DNA from: Chitinophagales bacterium
Lineage (GTDB): Bacteria > Bacteroidota > Bacteroidia > Chitinophagales > UBA8649
NCBI GenBank assembly: GCA_020635975.1
Contig: JACJYT010000018.1
Coordinates: 1-44,620 of the forward strand
DNA: 44,620 bases
Direction: 5' to 3'
Positions within the stretch are counted from its first letter, which is position 1. Every line of letters begins with the position of its first letter. Both the position numbers and the translations under genes were made by a program. This document shows, piece after piece, positions 9,109 to 17,831 of this stretch. The notes beneath the pieces were generated by a model. The model was not told where the DNA came from. It did not search any database and worked only from the letters and a program-made list of their open reading frames with translations.

Positions 9109-11269
9109 ATACATTCTTGGCATTCTCCTACTAGCAGATTGTAATCGGCTTCTAGGACAAGAGGATATAAATTTAGATTTAGAAAATCTTTTTTACGAGA
9201 GTGATCTTAGCGAATTTGCCTACGATACCTACCTCGAAAATTTGGAAGAGCTACAAGAAAAACCCTTAAAAATTAACTCCGCTGATGCCTTCGAGCTAGA
9301 AGATTGCCGACTTTTCTCTAATGAACAAATAAGCAATATCCTGAACTATAGAGAATTAGCAGGCAAATTAATAAGCATCTATGAGCTGCAAGCTATCCCA
9401 GGATTCCATCCCGATTTCATTCATAAAATTCTTCCTTACATTCAAGTGAACAGCAATATTGACGATTACCACATTGCTTTTTCAAAACTTATAAGCAAAG
9501 GAAACTACCAACTAATTCTTCGTTACCAACAAGTCTTTCCAAACAAAACTGGCTATCAAAATGCCAAGTATATCGGACACCCAAGTAAAATCTACACTAG
9601 ATTCAAATACAACTACAGTAATAAATTCTCCTATGGCATCACAGCCGAAAAAGATCCAGGTGAAGCGATGTTTAAGGAAAAATCTAAATTGGGATTCGAC
9701 TTCTATTCCTTTCACATCTTTTGGAAAATCAACACCAAGATTCGAGCACTAGCCCTTGGCGATTATCAAGTTAATCTCGGACAAGGTCTTGTACTTTGGA
9801 CGGGCTTCGGATTTAATAAAACAACCAATGCGATGCTAGTCAAAAAAGAAGCAGCCCCCTTGCAAGCTTTTACTTCTGTTAACGAATTTGCCTTTCTTAG
9901 AGGTATTGCTACTCACCTACGATTAAAAAGTGTAGATCTTATTCCCTTCTTCTCTCTAAAAAAAGTAGATGCTAATCTAAGTTATTCCGATAGTACGAAT
10001 ACCGATTTAAATTCAAGTAGAATTGCCTTAAGTGGTTATCATAGAACAGCAACAGAACTAGAAAGCAAGCATGCTAATCTAGAACTAAAAACTGGTTTAC
10101 ACGTAAAACTAAACTCTAGAAACAAGCACTTAGGCTATAGCATTTTATATACGCGTCTACAAAAAGATTTGCTGTTTCCAGCAAAAGCATATAACCAATT
10201 TCAATTTCAAGGAAAGCATTTAGTAAACCAAAGTCTAGATTATCATTTAATTCTTAAACGACTTCACTTTTTCGGTGAAAGTGCATTCAGCTTAAGTAAA
10301 ATGCAAACTGGCTTTGCCTTCGTACATGGCATACTCATTAACCCAGATAAAAAAATAGACATAAGTATTGTTCATCGCTACTATCAAGCAAAATATCAAA
10401 GTTTGTATTATACAAAAGCCTTTGGAGAGAATACCAGTCCAAGCAACGAACACGGCATCTATTTGGGCATGCAAATCAAAATTTTAAAAAATCTAAGTAT
10501 TAACAGCTACTTCGATATCTATAGTTTTCCTTGGCTTTCTTACCAAAAATCTAGTCCTAGTTGGGGACGTGATTTTCAAATTCTTTTATCCCAAAAAATT
10601 AGCAAAACCTTCTCTTGGTACATTTCCTATAAAAATGAAGTGAAAGAAGCTTCGACCAAAATTCAACTCGGCGACAACAATGTTCATCAACTTAACTCTA
10701 CGAACCTCCCCTATTTACAAGCCTATTTCGGCGAAGAGCTAATTACTTCTCACGATCAACTCTTAGAAGTGAGTTCCTCCCTAAGTAAACAAGAAATTGA
10801 AGCCGCAAAATTCATTACCCCCACTTTAAACCAAAATATCCGCTTCCATATCTCTTATTCTCCAATAAAAAATTGGCACTTTCAAACAAGAATACAAGTC
10901 AATCATTTTTACGATAAAATCAATCCCAAAGAAAGCGGTTTTATGGCTTATCAAGATATTCAGTTTAAAAGCCTCAAATGCCCATTTTCCTTCTCAACTC
11001 GAATTAGTTACTTCGATATTCCTAGTTACAGCAGTAGAGTGTACTCTTATGAAAATGATGTTCTCTTTCAATTTAGTATTCCTTCTCTTTATCGTCAAGG
11101 AATACGAGCCTATCTGAATCTCCAGTACAGCATCACTAAAAATCTCCAAATTTGGATTCGAGCTTCTCATAGTTATTATACCTCAAGCGAAGAACTAGGT
11201 AGTGGAAATGACAAAATTATTGGTAACAAAACATACGATCTAAAAGCACAAGTCCGTTTAAAATTCTAA
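9092..11269 (+). CDS. Outer-membrane barrel protein with N-terminal ComEA-like helix-hairpin-helix motifs
   Basis: The start is taken at 9092 (or the adjacent ATG at 9095). The longer reading from 9041 would put 17 extra residues before the signal peptide IIKYILGILLLADCNRLLGQ. After the signal, residues about 40-110 hold two helix-hairpin-helix motifs in ComEA style: LKINSADAFELEDCR, then ILNYRELAGKLISIYELQAI with PGFHPDFIHKILPYI. The remaining 600 residues are alternating aromatic and polar strands ending in ...YDLKAQVRLKF, a C-terminal phenylalanine typical of outer-membrane barrels. It overlaps the preceding gene by 17 bases, which suggests translational coupling. Similar proteins occur across Bacteroidota with no known function. 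A role in DNA handling at the surface is only a possibility raised by the motif. Confidence 0.7.
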   Translation: MMRIIKYILGILLLADCNRLLGQEDINLDLENLFYESDLSEFAYDTYLENLEELQEKPLKINSADAFELEDCRLFSNEQISNILNYRELAGKLISIYELQAIPGFHPDFIHKILPYIQVNSNIDDYHIAFSKLISKGNYQLILRYQQVFPNKTGYQNAKYIGHPSKIYTRFKYNYSNKFSYGITAEKDPGEAMFKEKSKLGFDFYSFHIFWKINTKIRALALGDYQVNLGQGLVLWTGFGFNKTTNAMLVKKEAAPLQAFTSVNEFAFLRGIATHLRLKSVDLIPFFSLKKVDANLSYSDSTNTDLNSSRIALSGYHRTATELESKHANLELKTGLHVKLNSRNKHLGYSILYTRLQKDLLFPAKAYNQFQFQGKHLVNQSLDYHLILKRLHFFGESAFSLSKMQTGFAFVHGILINPDKKIDISIVHRYYQAKYQSLYYTKAFGENTSPSNEHGIYLGMQIKILKNLSINSYFDIYSFPWLSYQKSSPSWGRDFQILLSQKISKTFSWYISYKNEVKEASTKIQLGDNNVHQLNSTNLPYLQAYFGEELITSHDQLLEVSSSLSKQEIEAAKFITPTLNQNIRFHISYSPIKNWHFQTRIQVNHFYDKINPKESGFMAYQDIQFKSLKCPFSFSTRISYFDIPSYSSRVYSYENDVLFQFSIPSLYRQGIRAYLNLQYSITKNLQIWIRASHSYYTSSEELGSGNDKIIGNKTYDLKAQVRLKF

Positions 11270-11332
11270 AGCAAGGCAAGAAGGAACTTATCTTGGCAGG
11301 AAAATTGTTTTAAAAAAAACAAAAACTTAGAA

Positions 11333-11554
11333 ATGAAAAAAATATTTTGGATTATAACAGCTGTACTTTCTGGCGTTTACATTTTTATACCAGAGTTTAC
11401 GGATGTAATACCAATTATTGGTTGGCTAGATGAGGCAACAGCATTGGCAATTTTACATTATGCGCTCAAACAATTAAATATAGATATATTTGCATTCTTC
11501 AATAAAAAGAAGAAAGAAGATAAAAAAACTATAATCATAGAAAAAGACCAATGA
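11333..11554 (+). CDS. Small YkvA/DUF1232-like membrane protein
   Basis: This 73-residue protein has a hydrophobic N-terminus (IFWIITAVLSGVYIFIPEF) followed by TDVIPIIGWLDEATALAIL. That resembles the DUF1232 core (P-D-hydrophobic-IP-hydrophobic-G-x-hydrophobic-D-E/D). The C-terminus is strongly basic (NKKKKEDKK). The stop codon overlaps the ATG of the next gene (ATGA at 11551-11554), so the two are translationally coupled. Function is not established. Confidence 0.65.
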   Translation: MKKIFWIITAVLSGVYIFIPEFTDVIPIIGWLDEATALAILHYALKQLNIDIFAFFNKKKKEDKKTIIIEKDQ

Positions 11555-11760
11555 AAAAATTACTTTTTGTTACCCTTAGTAGTTTAGTATTTTTAGGATG
11601 CAAGGATTGCGTAGAATGCAAATATTCTACCTTTAAAGGTACTATAAGTGAGAAATACTGCTCTTCTACCAAACAAGATCGAATTGATTTTGAAGCCTAT
11701 ATGGATTCCTTAGCTAGTGCAAATGGTAGTAGTGCAATTTGTACGAAAGAGAAATATTAA
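11551..11760 (+). CDS. Small lipoprotein, unknown function
   Basis: The 69-residue product has a lipoprotein signal MKKLLFVTLSSLVFLGC with the lipid-anchored cysteine at residue 17. The mature part has four further cysteines (DCVECK, YCSS and a C-terminal AICTKEKY), so it may be disulfide-bonded in the periplasm. It is coupled to the preceding small membrane protein by a 4-base overlap. I do not recognise the family. The 73-bp gap to the next gene has only a near-match promoter (TATATTTA at 11807). Confidence 0.7.
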   Translation: MKKLLFVTLSSLVFLGCKDCVECKYSTFKGTISEKYCSSTKQDRIDFEAYMDSLASANGSSAICTKEKY

Positions 11761-11833
11761 AAGTTATTTAGAGCCTAAAACTTTTAAAGCTCCAAGTCCA
11801 TTTAGCTATATTTACATTTAATACTAAGATATC

Positions 11834-13681
11834 ATGTACGATAGTAAAATTTTGAGTTTTATTCAAACTCTTATACAAAACACACCTAGCTCCTGGCTAA
11901 GTTTAACTACTTATCGTTTAGATATTTACAATGAAAAATTAGCAAAAACAGAATTTTTAGCTGCCTTCGAAAGTCTTTATGAGAAGGAAGATTGGAATCT
12001 TAGTTCTTTACATAATTTACCCACGGCTTACGATTACATTCGATTGGGGCATCCGCTATCTTGCATTTTAGAATGGACATGTGCCAAACTAAATAAGATG
12101 AAAGCTCAAAATCTTATTAGTTTTTCTTCTAGAACCATGCCCCTTCTTGCCATCCTTAGAAAAAACCTATTAGAAAAGAAAAATACCCAAATTCTATATT
12201 TCGACGAATTACCCGAATTTCTTAATGCTGAAATTCTTCAGTCCATCTATTCCTACAATTTTCAATTAAAGAGAATAGCTAGCTTAGATGAAATTAGTAA
12301 ATTCTATGGTAGCACCGTTCTCCTTGCAGAAACAGATAAAATTTTCAATTTTAGAACCATTGAAAATCTTGATTTCACCATCAATATGGATGCTCAATTT
12401 GGAAGTCTTATTGCGGTACATGGCAAGCAGAATGACAGCTATATTTCTGAAATCCAACATGTTAGAAGAAGAGAAAGTATAGCAATGACTCCAATACATT
12501 CTCTTCAGGTCTTAAAAGCCTTGATAGAGCAAGTCAATTTGGATCCGGTAGAAAATGATACAAAAGAAAATAAGGCAATAGTCTTAGATGCTATCCAAGA
12601 GATTAGTGGCACCAACACCAAGGCACTTATTGGCTCTAGTGGACTATCGATACAATATGCTATTATGATGGGACTTGTTCATCATGCTATAGAAAAATAC
12701 CCAAACAAGGCAATAAAATTTATTGTACCCCCCAATTGTTATGGTGGAACGAATGATCAAGCCAGACGCGTAGCAAGCTGTATAGATCAAGTTGAAATTT
12801 TAGACTTACTTGTGGATGGCGGAAATGACATGGTTAGCAGTCTAGACACTATTTTAGACCAACTCGCAGCTGAAGATGCCATTCCTTACATAATCGCAGA
12901 AATCCCTACAAATCCAAGAGTAGAAGTTCCCGATTTAATGAAATTGAAGGCTAGTTTAACGAAGCCGAGAACAAAGGCAAATGGTGAAGCCGCCATTCTA
13001 CCAGTTTTTATTTTAGATCAAACTTTTTGTCCGAATGTTCAATTCCTTAGTCATGACAAGCTACTAGCCTCTGTTACTTGTATTTCTTACACTAGTGGAT
13101 CGAAATTTCCTAGTGGAGGATTATGCACTGCTGGCTATTGTACCGGGAATAAATTAAGTGCAGACTTGTTAGATAAAGTAGAAATACACTTAAAACTCTG
13201 CGATAACGAAGCAAGTCAAGAACAGATGGAAGTGCTAGCCGAGCAATTGCCTTCGATGCAAGAAAGAATTCATCTAGCCTATCTAAACACTAGAAGTTTT
13301 GTAAACTTTATACAAAAAACTTTACCAGCTGCTAAGATTAACTTTGTAGAAGAGGAACTAGCAAAAGAGGGCTTTACACCATCCGTTTTTTCTTTAGATC
13401 TTCCAACAAAGGGAATAAATGCCCAAGAGAAAGAAGCAAATAAAAGAGTCTTAAATCATCAACTCATTAATTTAATGATTGCTGAACTACCTAATGAAGC
13501 CAAGCACTGCGTTAGCTACGGACAATTAAAAGGATCTTATTGGACCATCCCAGCAACTTCCACTCAGGGAACCACCAAAGAAGGAGATAAAGACTATATC
13601 GTTCGCGTTTCACTTTCACCGAATTTAGATTTGGAGCTTCACCAAAAACTTTTCTTAAAATTTGTCGAAAAGTATATCTAA
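11834..13681 (+). CDS. PLP-dependent enzyme related to the Cys/Met metabolism family, with long N-terminal extension
   Basis: The 615-residue protein has a C-terminal fold-type I PLP domain. Seen: IGSSGLSIQYAIM (cofactor phosphate region), AEIPTNPRVEVPDL (compare ESPTNP-VPDL in cystathionine gamma-synthase), D395 in FILDQTF, and SYTSGSKFPSGGLC with the likely Schiff-base lysine K424. Relatives of about 390 residues carry this lysine near residue 200, so roughly 220 residues are added at the N-terminus. They contain no motif I recognise. The substrate is unknown; a C-S lyase or gamma-synthase-type reaction on a sulfur amino acid is the family expectation. It is followed by lepA after 120 bp with its own promoter. 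Confidence 0.7.
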   Translation: MYDSKILSFIQTLIQNTPSSWLSLTTYRLDIYNEKLAKTEFLAAFESLYEKEDWNLSSLHNLPTAYDYIRLGHPLSCILEWTCAKLNKMKAQNLISFSSRTMPLLAILRKNLLEKKNTQILYFDELPEFLNAEILQSIYSYNFQLKRIASLDEISKFYGSTVLLAETDKIFNFRTIENLDFTINMDAQFGSLIAVHGKQNDSYISEIQHVRRRESIAMTPIHSLQVLKALIEQVNLDPVENDTKENKAIVLDAIQEISGTNTKALIGSSGLSIQYAIMMGLVHHAIEKYPNKAIKFIVPPNCYGGTNDQARRVASCIDQVEILDLLVDGGNDMVSSLDTILDQLAAEDAIPYIIAEIPTNPRVEVPDLMKLKASLTKPRTKANGEAAILPVFILDQTFCPNVQFLSHDKLLASVTCISYTSGSKFPSGGLCTAGYCTGNKLSADLLDKVEIHLKLCDNEASQEQMEVLAEQLPSMQERIHLAYLNTRSFVNFIQKTLPAAKINFVEEELAKEGFTPSVFSLDLPTKGINAQEKEANKRVLNHQLINLMIAELPNEAKHCVSYGQLKGSYWTIPATSTQGTTKEGDKDYIVRVSLSPNLDLELHQKLFLKFVEKYI

Positions 13682-13786
13682 TTACACTTTCTAAGTACTA
13701 TAAAATTACTGTCTAAAATCTACAGGCATAAAGCCCTGTCATTTCTATATCTCTATAATTTTTAAAAAAAGCTAGAACTTAGTTTA

Positions 13787-13794
13787 TATCTTTG
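13787..13794 (+). promoter_or_regulatory. Bacteroidota -7 promoter element for lepA
   Basis: TATCTTTG matches TAnnTTTG and ends seven bases before the lepA ATG, so the transcript would be leaderless or nearly so. No clear TTG at the -33 position. Confidence 0.5.
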
Positions 13795-13801
13795 CCAATC
13801 G

Positions 13802-15595
13802 ATGAAGAACATACGTAACTTTTGTATTATTGCACATATCGACCATGGTAAAAGCACCTTGGCAGATAGACTTTTAGATATTACTCATACTATTTCGGAT
13901 AGAGAAAAACAAAACCAAGTTCTTGATGATATGGACTTGGAAAGAGAAAGGGGAATAACCATTAAGAGTCATGCTATTCAAATGAATTACCGGCATTCTA
14001 ATGGAGAAGATTATATACTCAATTTAATCGACACTCCAGGCCACGTTGATTTCTCTTATGAAGTATCTCGAAGTATTGCCGCCTGCGAAGGAGCTCTTTT
14101 ATTAGTAGACGCTGCTCAAGGCATTCAAGCACAAACCATTTCTAACTTATACCTAGCACTAGATAACGATTTAGAGATTATTCCGGTAATCAACAAAGTA
14201 GATATGCCAGGGGCTATGATTGAAGAAACTGCCGATCAAATAATGGATCTCATCGGTTGTAAAAGAGAAGATATTGTAGAAGCCAGTGGTAAAACAGGTT
14301 TAGGAGTTCAAAATATTTTAAACGCTGTAATAGAGCGTGTTCCCGCTCCCAATGGAAACGCAGAGGAACCGCTTCAAGCCATGATTTTCGACTCTGTATT
14401 TAATCCCTTTAGAGGAGTTATTGCTTACTTTAGAATCTTCAATGGTGAAATTAAAAAGAACCAAAAAATAAAATTCGTAGCTACTGGAAATGATTATGGT
14501 GCGGATGAAATTGGCATCTTAAAACTTAAACCCGAACCAAAGGATAAACTTTCTGTAGGAGATGTAGGCTATCTAATTACAGGTATTAAATCTTCAAAAG
14601 AAATCAAAGTAGGTGATACCATTACAGATGCACTTCAACCTACCACTCAAATGGTAAAAGGTTTTGAAGATGTAAAACCTATGGTGTTTGCAGGTATCTA
14701 TCCGATTGATTCAGACGATTATGAAGACTTGAGAGATTCCTTAGAAAAACTCCAACTAAACGATGCTTCTTTAGTTTATGAACCAGAAACATCCATCGCT
14801 TTAGGTTTTGGATTTCGTTGTGGCTTTCTAGGTTTATTGCACTTAGAAATAATTCAAGAACGTCTAGAAAGAGAATACAACCAAGCCGTTATTACCACTA
14901 CCCCCCAAGTTACCTACCACACGTACAACAAGAAAGGGGACATGAATTTGCTTCACAATCCATCTGATCTTCCAGACCCAACCGTGATCGACAGAATAGA
15001 GGAACCTTATATTAATGCTCAAGTTATTACTATGCCAGAATATTTAGGTAGTATAATGAACTTGTGTATGGAAAAAAGGGGCATATTAAAAAATCAGGTA
15101 TATCTCTCCACCACAAGAGTAGAACTTACTTTTGAAATTCCTCTATCAGAAATTGTATTTGATTTTTACGACAAGTTAAAATCTATATCTAAAGGTTATG
15201 CCTCTTTCGATTATCATATTATTGGCTTTAGACCAGGCGATATGGTTCGTGTAGATATTAAACTTAATGGAGAAAATGTAGATGCCTTTTCTGCAATGAT
15301 TCACAGAGATAAGGCCTATAATTTTGGTAAAAGACTTTGCGAAAAGTTAAAAGAACTCATACCCAAACAACAGTTCGTTATTGCCATTCAGGCTGCGATA
15401 GGTATGAAAATAATTGCGAGAGAAACCATTTCTGCTATGAGAAAAGATGTTACCGCTAAATGCTATGGTGGTGATATTAGTAGAAAAAGGAAGCTTCTTG
15501 AAAAACAGAAGAAAGGTAAGAAGCGTATGCGACAGTTTGGTAAAGTGGAAGTACCACAACAAGCTTTCTTAGCCGTTTTAAAATTGAACGATTAA
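13802..15595 (+). CDS. lepA: Elongation factor 4 (LepA), ribosome-associated GTPase
   Basis: This 597-residue protein matches LepA in length and order: G1 AHIDHGKST at residues 11-19, the switch region RERGITIKS, DTPGHVDF, NKVDMPGA, and the LepA-specific C-terminus with KGDMNLLHNP, RVDIKLNGENVDAFS, RKRKLLEKQKKGKKRM and the ending VEVPQQAFLAVLKL. LepA acts on ribosomes during initiation or elongation under stress. The gene has its own promoter element seven bases upstream and is followed by a small hairpin and a radical SAM gene 42 bp away. Confidence 0.97.
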   Translation: MKNIRNFCIIAHIDHGKSTLADRLLDITHTISDREKQNQVLDDMDLERERGITIKSHAIQMNYRHSNGEDYILNLIDTPGHVDFSYEVSRSIAACEGALLLVDAAQGIQAQTISNLYLALDNDLEIIPVINKVDMPGAMIEETADQIMDLIGCKREDIVEASGKTGLGVQNILNAVIERVPAPNGNAEEPLQAMIFDSVFNPFRGVIAYFRIFNGEIKKNQKIKFVATGNDYGADEIGILKLKPEPKDKLSVGDVGYLITGIKSSKEIKVGDTITDALQPTTQMVKGFEDVKPMVFAGIYPIDSDDYEDLRDSLEKLQLNDASLVYEPETSIALGFGFRCGFLGLLHLEIIQERLEREYNQAVITTTPQVTYHTYNKKGDMNLLHNPSDLPDPTVIDRIEEPYINAQVITMPEYLGSIMNLCMEKRGILKNQVYLSTTRVELTFEIPLSEIVFDFYDKLKSISKGYASFDYHIIGFRPGDMVRVDIKLNGENVDAFSAMIHRDKAYNFGKRLCEKLKELIPKQQFVIAIQAAIGMKIIARETISAMRKDVTAKCYGGDISRKRKLLEKQKKGKKRMRQFGKVEVPQQAFLAVLKLND

Positions 15596-15601
15596 ACTAG
15601 A

Positions 15602-15623
15602 AGCAGGAAGGAAGCTTTCTGCT
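15602..15623 (+). other. Small hairpin between lepA and the radical SAM gene
   Basis: AGCAGGAAG / CTTTCTGCT forms nine base pairs (one G-U) around the loop GAAG, six bases after the lepA stop. There is no T tract, so it is a weak terminator candidate or an mRNA-processing or stability hairpin rather than a clear terminator. Confidence 0.4.
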
Positions 15624-15637
15624 GAAAACATGCCGCC

Positions 15638-17827
15638 ATGCAATCAGCACAAAAACTTCTATTAATAACTGCCCCCTTCACCCAGCTGAATACGCCCTAT
15701 CCAGCTACCATGTATTTAAAGTGTTTTTTAAATACTAAAGGCTATGAAAGCTATCAGGCAGATTTGGGATTAGAGGTGATACTCGAATTATTCTCTAAAA
15801 AAGGACTTTCAGAAATTTTCGAGCTTCTAGAAGATAAGCACATAGAAATCTCCGAAAATGCTTTTCGAATTCATCAACTACAAGAAGAGTATATTTCAAC
15901 TATTGATGCTGTAATCGAATTTTTGCAAAACAAAAACCCTAGCCTTGCTCATCTTATTTGTGATGGCAGCTTTTTACCAGAAGCTAGTAGATTTTCGAAT
16001 ACCGAAGACTTATCGTGGGCCTTTGGCACCATGGGCATACAAGATAAAGCAAGACACTTATGCACGCTTTATTTAGAGGATTTAGGCGACTTTATCAAAG
16101 AAACGATAGACCCATATTTTGGCTTTAGTCGCTACGCGGAAAGACTAGGTAGTACTGCTAGTAGTTTCGATGAACTAGAAGAACAACTTAAGCTAGAAAA
16201 CTCTTTAATAAGCAATAAACTACTAGAACTATTAGATCAAAAAATCAAACATTCGCAAGCTACTGTAGTTTGTCTTTCTATACCCTTTCCAGGTAATCTT
16301 TTCGCTTCTCTGAAATGCGGCCAATTTATCAAAGAAAACTACCCCCACATCAAGGTGGTTATTGGTGGTGGTTATGTTAACACCGAACTACGTTCGATTA
16401 GCGATTCCCGAATTTTTTCTTATTTAGATTATATTTCTTTAGACGACGGGGAAGCCGCTTTGCTCTCTTTACTCCAACACCTCCAAGGCGAATTAGATGT
16501 TAATAGCCTAAAAAGAATCTTTGTTTTAGAAAAAGGACAAGTCGTATATAAAAACAATAAAGCTATAGCCGACATTGCTCAAAAAGATACAGGAACTCCC
16601 GATTACGAAGGCCTGCTTTTGGATCGCTATTTATCCGTTATCGAACTTGCCAATCCAATGCATCGCTTATGGAGCGATGGGAGATGGAACAAATTAACCC
16701 TTGCGCATGGCTGCTATTGGGGAAAATGTAGCTTCTGCGATATTTCATTAGATTACATTAAACGCTATGAACCCTTAACTGCCTCTCTTATCTGCGATAG
16801 AATGGAAGCCCTAATAAGGCAAACTGGACAAAATGGATTTCACTTTGTAGATGAGGCTGCTCCACCTAATTTATTGCGTGCATTAGCCTTAGAAATACTT
16901 CATAGAAAACTCATCGTTTCGTGGTGGACAAATATTCGCTTTGAAAAGCATTTTAGCTCAGATTTAGCCTATTTATTAAAAGCTTCTGGATGTATTGCGG
17001 TTGCTGGAGGTTTAGAAGTTGCCTCCGATAGGTTATTAAAGCTAATGAAGAAAGGCGTTAGCCTAAACCAAGTTGCTCAAGTTGCCGATGCCCTTACTCA
17101 GGCAGGTATTATGGTTCATGCTTATCTAATGTATGGCTTCCCAACGGAAAGCGAACAAGAAACCATAGATGCTCTAGAAATAGTTCGACAATTATTCGAA
17201 AACCAAGTGCTACATTCTGGCTTTTGGCATCGCTTTGCCATGACAGCTCATAGTCCGGTTGGACTAAACCCAGAAGCTTATAGCGTTAAAAGCATAGGAC
17301 CAAAATTTGAAGGATTTGCGGATAACGACAGACACCATGAAGATAGTTTAGGTGCCGAGCACGATAAATTCTCAGAAGGACTAAAAATAAGTCTCTTCAA
17401 CTACATGCATGGTTTGGGCTTGGAAGAAAACTTGCAAACTTGGTTCCAATTTAAAGTACCAAAGCCAAGTATCTCTAAAAATTTCATTCTGCATTGTTTA
17501 AGTAACAAAGAAGAGAAATACAAGCATGTACAACACATTTATTGGATAGGAAAAGAACCTCTTGTTAGCAAGCAAAGAAATGGTAAAAAGGAAGAATTAA
17601 ACTTTGAGTTCTTCACCAAGAAAAATAGCTTTGAACTCAGATTTGATATAGACACTGGCTTATGGTTAGAAGCCATTTTAACTAAAATCAATCTAGCTTC
17701 TAAGTCAAATATGAACTTCGACGAATTTAAACAAGATTACGCTGCACATGTAAAGACCTCTTTTGACAAATTTTGGTCATCCAAACAAGTCCAAACCTTA
17801 CGCAGCAATGGCCTTCTGCTACTCTAA
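15638..17827 (+). CDS. Radical SAM protein with B12-binding-like N-terminal domain
   Basis: The 729-residue protein opens with LLLITAPFTQLNTPYPA and has a Rossmann-like region (VVCLSIPFPGNLFASLKCGQ, VVIGGGYVNTELR) as in cobalamin-binding radical SAM enzymes. I see no DxHxxG cobalamin motif. The cluster motif is HGCYWGKCSFCD: C359, C364 and C367, that is CX4CX2C instead of the common CX3CX2C. Downstream are FHFVDEAAPP, the glycine-rich AVAGGLEVAS and HAYLMYGFPTESEQET, all typical of the radical SAM barrel. The substrate is unknown. A second ATG at 15630 is out of frame. The stop is four bases from the stop of the convergent metalloprotease gene. Confidence 0.8.
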   Translation: MQSAQKLLLITAPFTQLNTPYPATMYLKCFLNTKGYESYQADLGLEVILELFSKKGLSEIFELLEDKHIEISENAFRIHQLQEEYISTIDAVIEFLQNKNPSLAHLICDGSFLPEASRFSNTEDLSWAFGTMGIQDKARHLCTLYLEDLGDFIKETIDPYFGFSRYAERLGSTASSFDELEEQLKLENSLISNKLLELLDQKIKHSQATVVCLSIPFPGNLFASLKCGQFIKENYPHIKVVIGGGYVNTELRSISDSRIFSYLDYISLDDGEAALLSLLQHLQGELDVNSLKRIFVLEKGQVVYKNNKAIADIAQKDTGTPDYEGLLLDRYLSVIELANPMHRLWSDGRWNKLTLAHGCYWGKCSFCDISLDYIKRYEPLTASLICDRMEALIRQTGQNGFHFVDEAAPPNLLRALALEILHRKLIVSWWTNIRFEKHFSSDLAYLLKASGCIAVAGGLEVASDRLLKLMKKGVSLNQVAQVADALTQAGIMVHAYLMYGFPTESEQETIDALEIVRQLFENQVLHSGFWHRFAMTAHSPVGLNPEAYSVKSIGPKFEGFADNDRHHEDSLGAEHDKFSEGLKISLFNYMHGLGLEENLQTWFQFKVPKPSISKNFILHCLSNKEEKYKHVQHIYWIGKEPLVSKQRNGKKEELNFEFFTKKNSFELRFDIDTGLWLEAILTKINLASKSNMNFDEFKQDYAAHVKTSFDKFWSSKQVQTLRSNGLLLL

Positions 17828-17831
17828 GAAT

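Noticed and set aside
11807..11814. TATATTTA as promoter of the PLP gene
   Set aside because: Last base differs from TAnnTTTG and no -33 element is visible; too weak to list.
13722..13739. Possible terminator ACAGG...CCTGT after the PLP gene
   Set aside because: Only five paired bases and no clean T tract.
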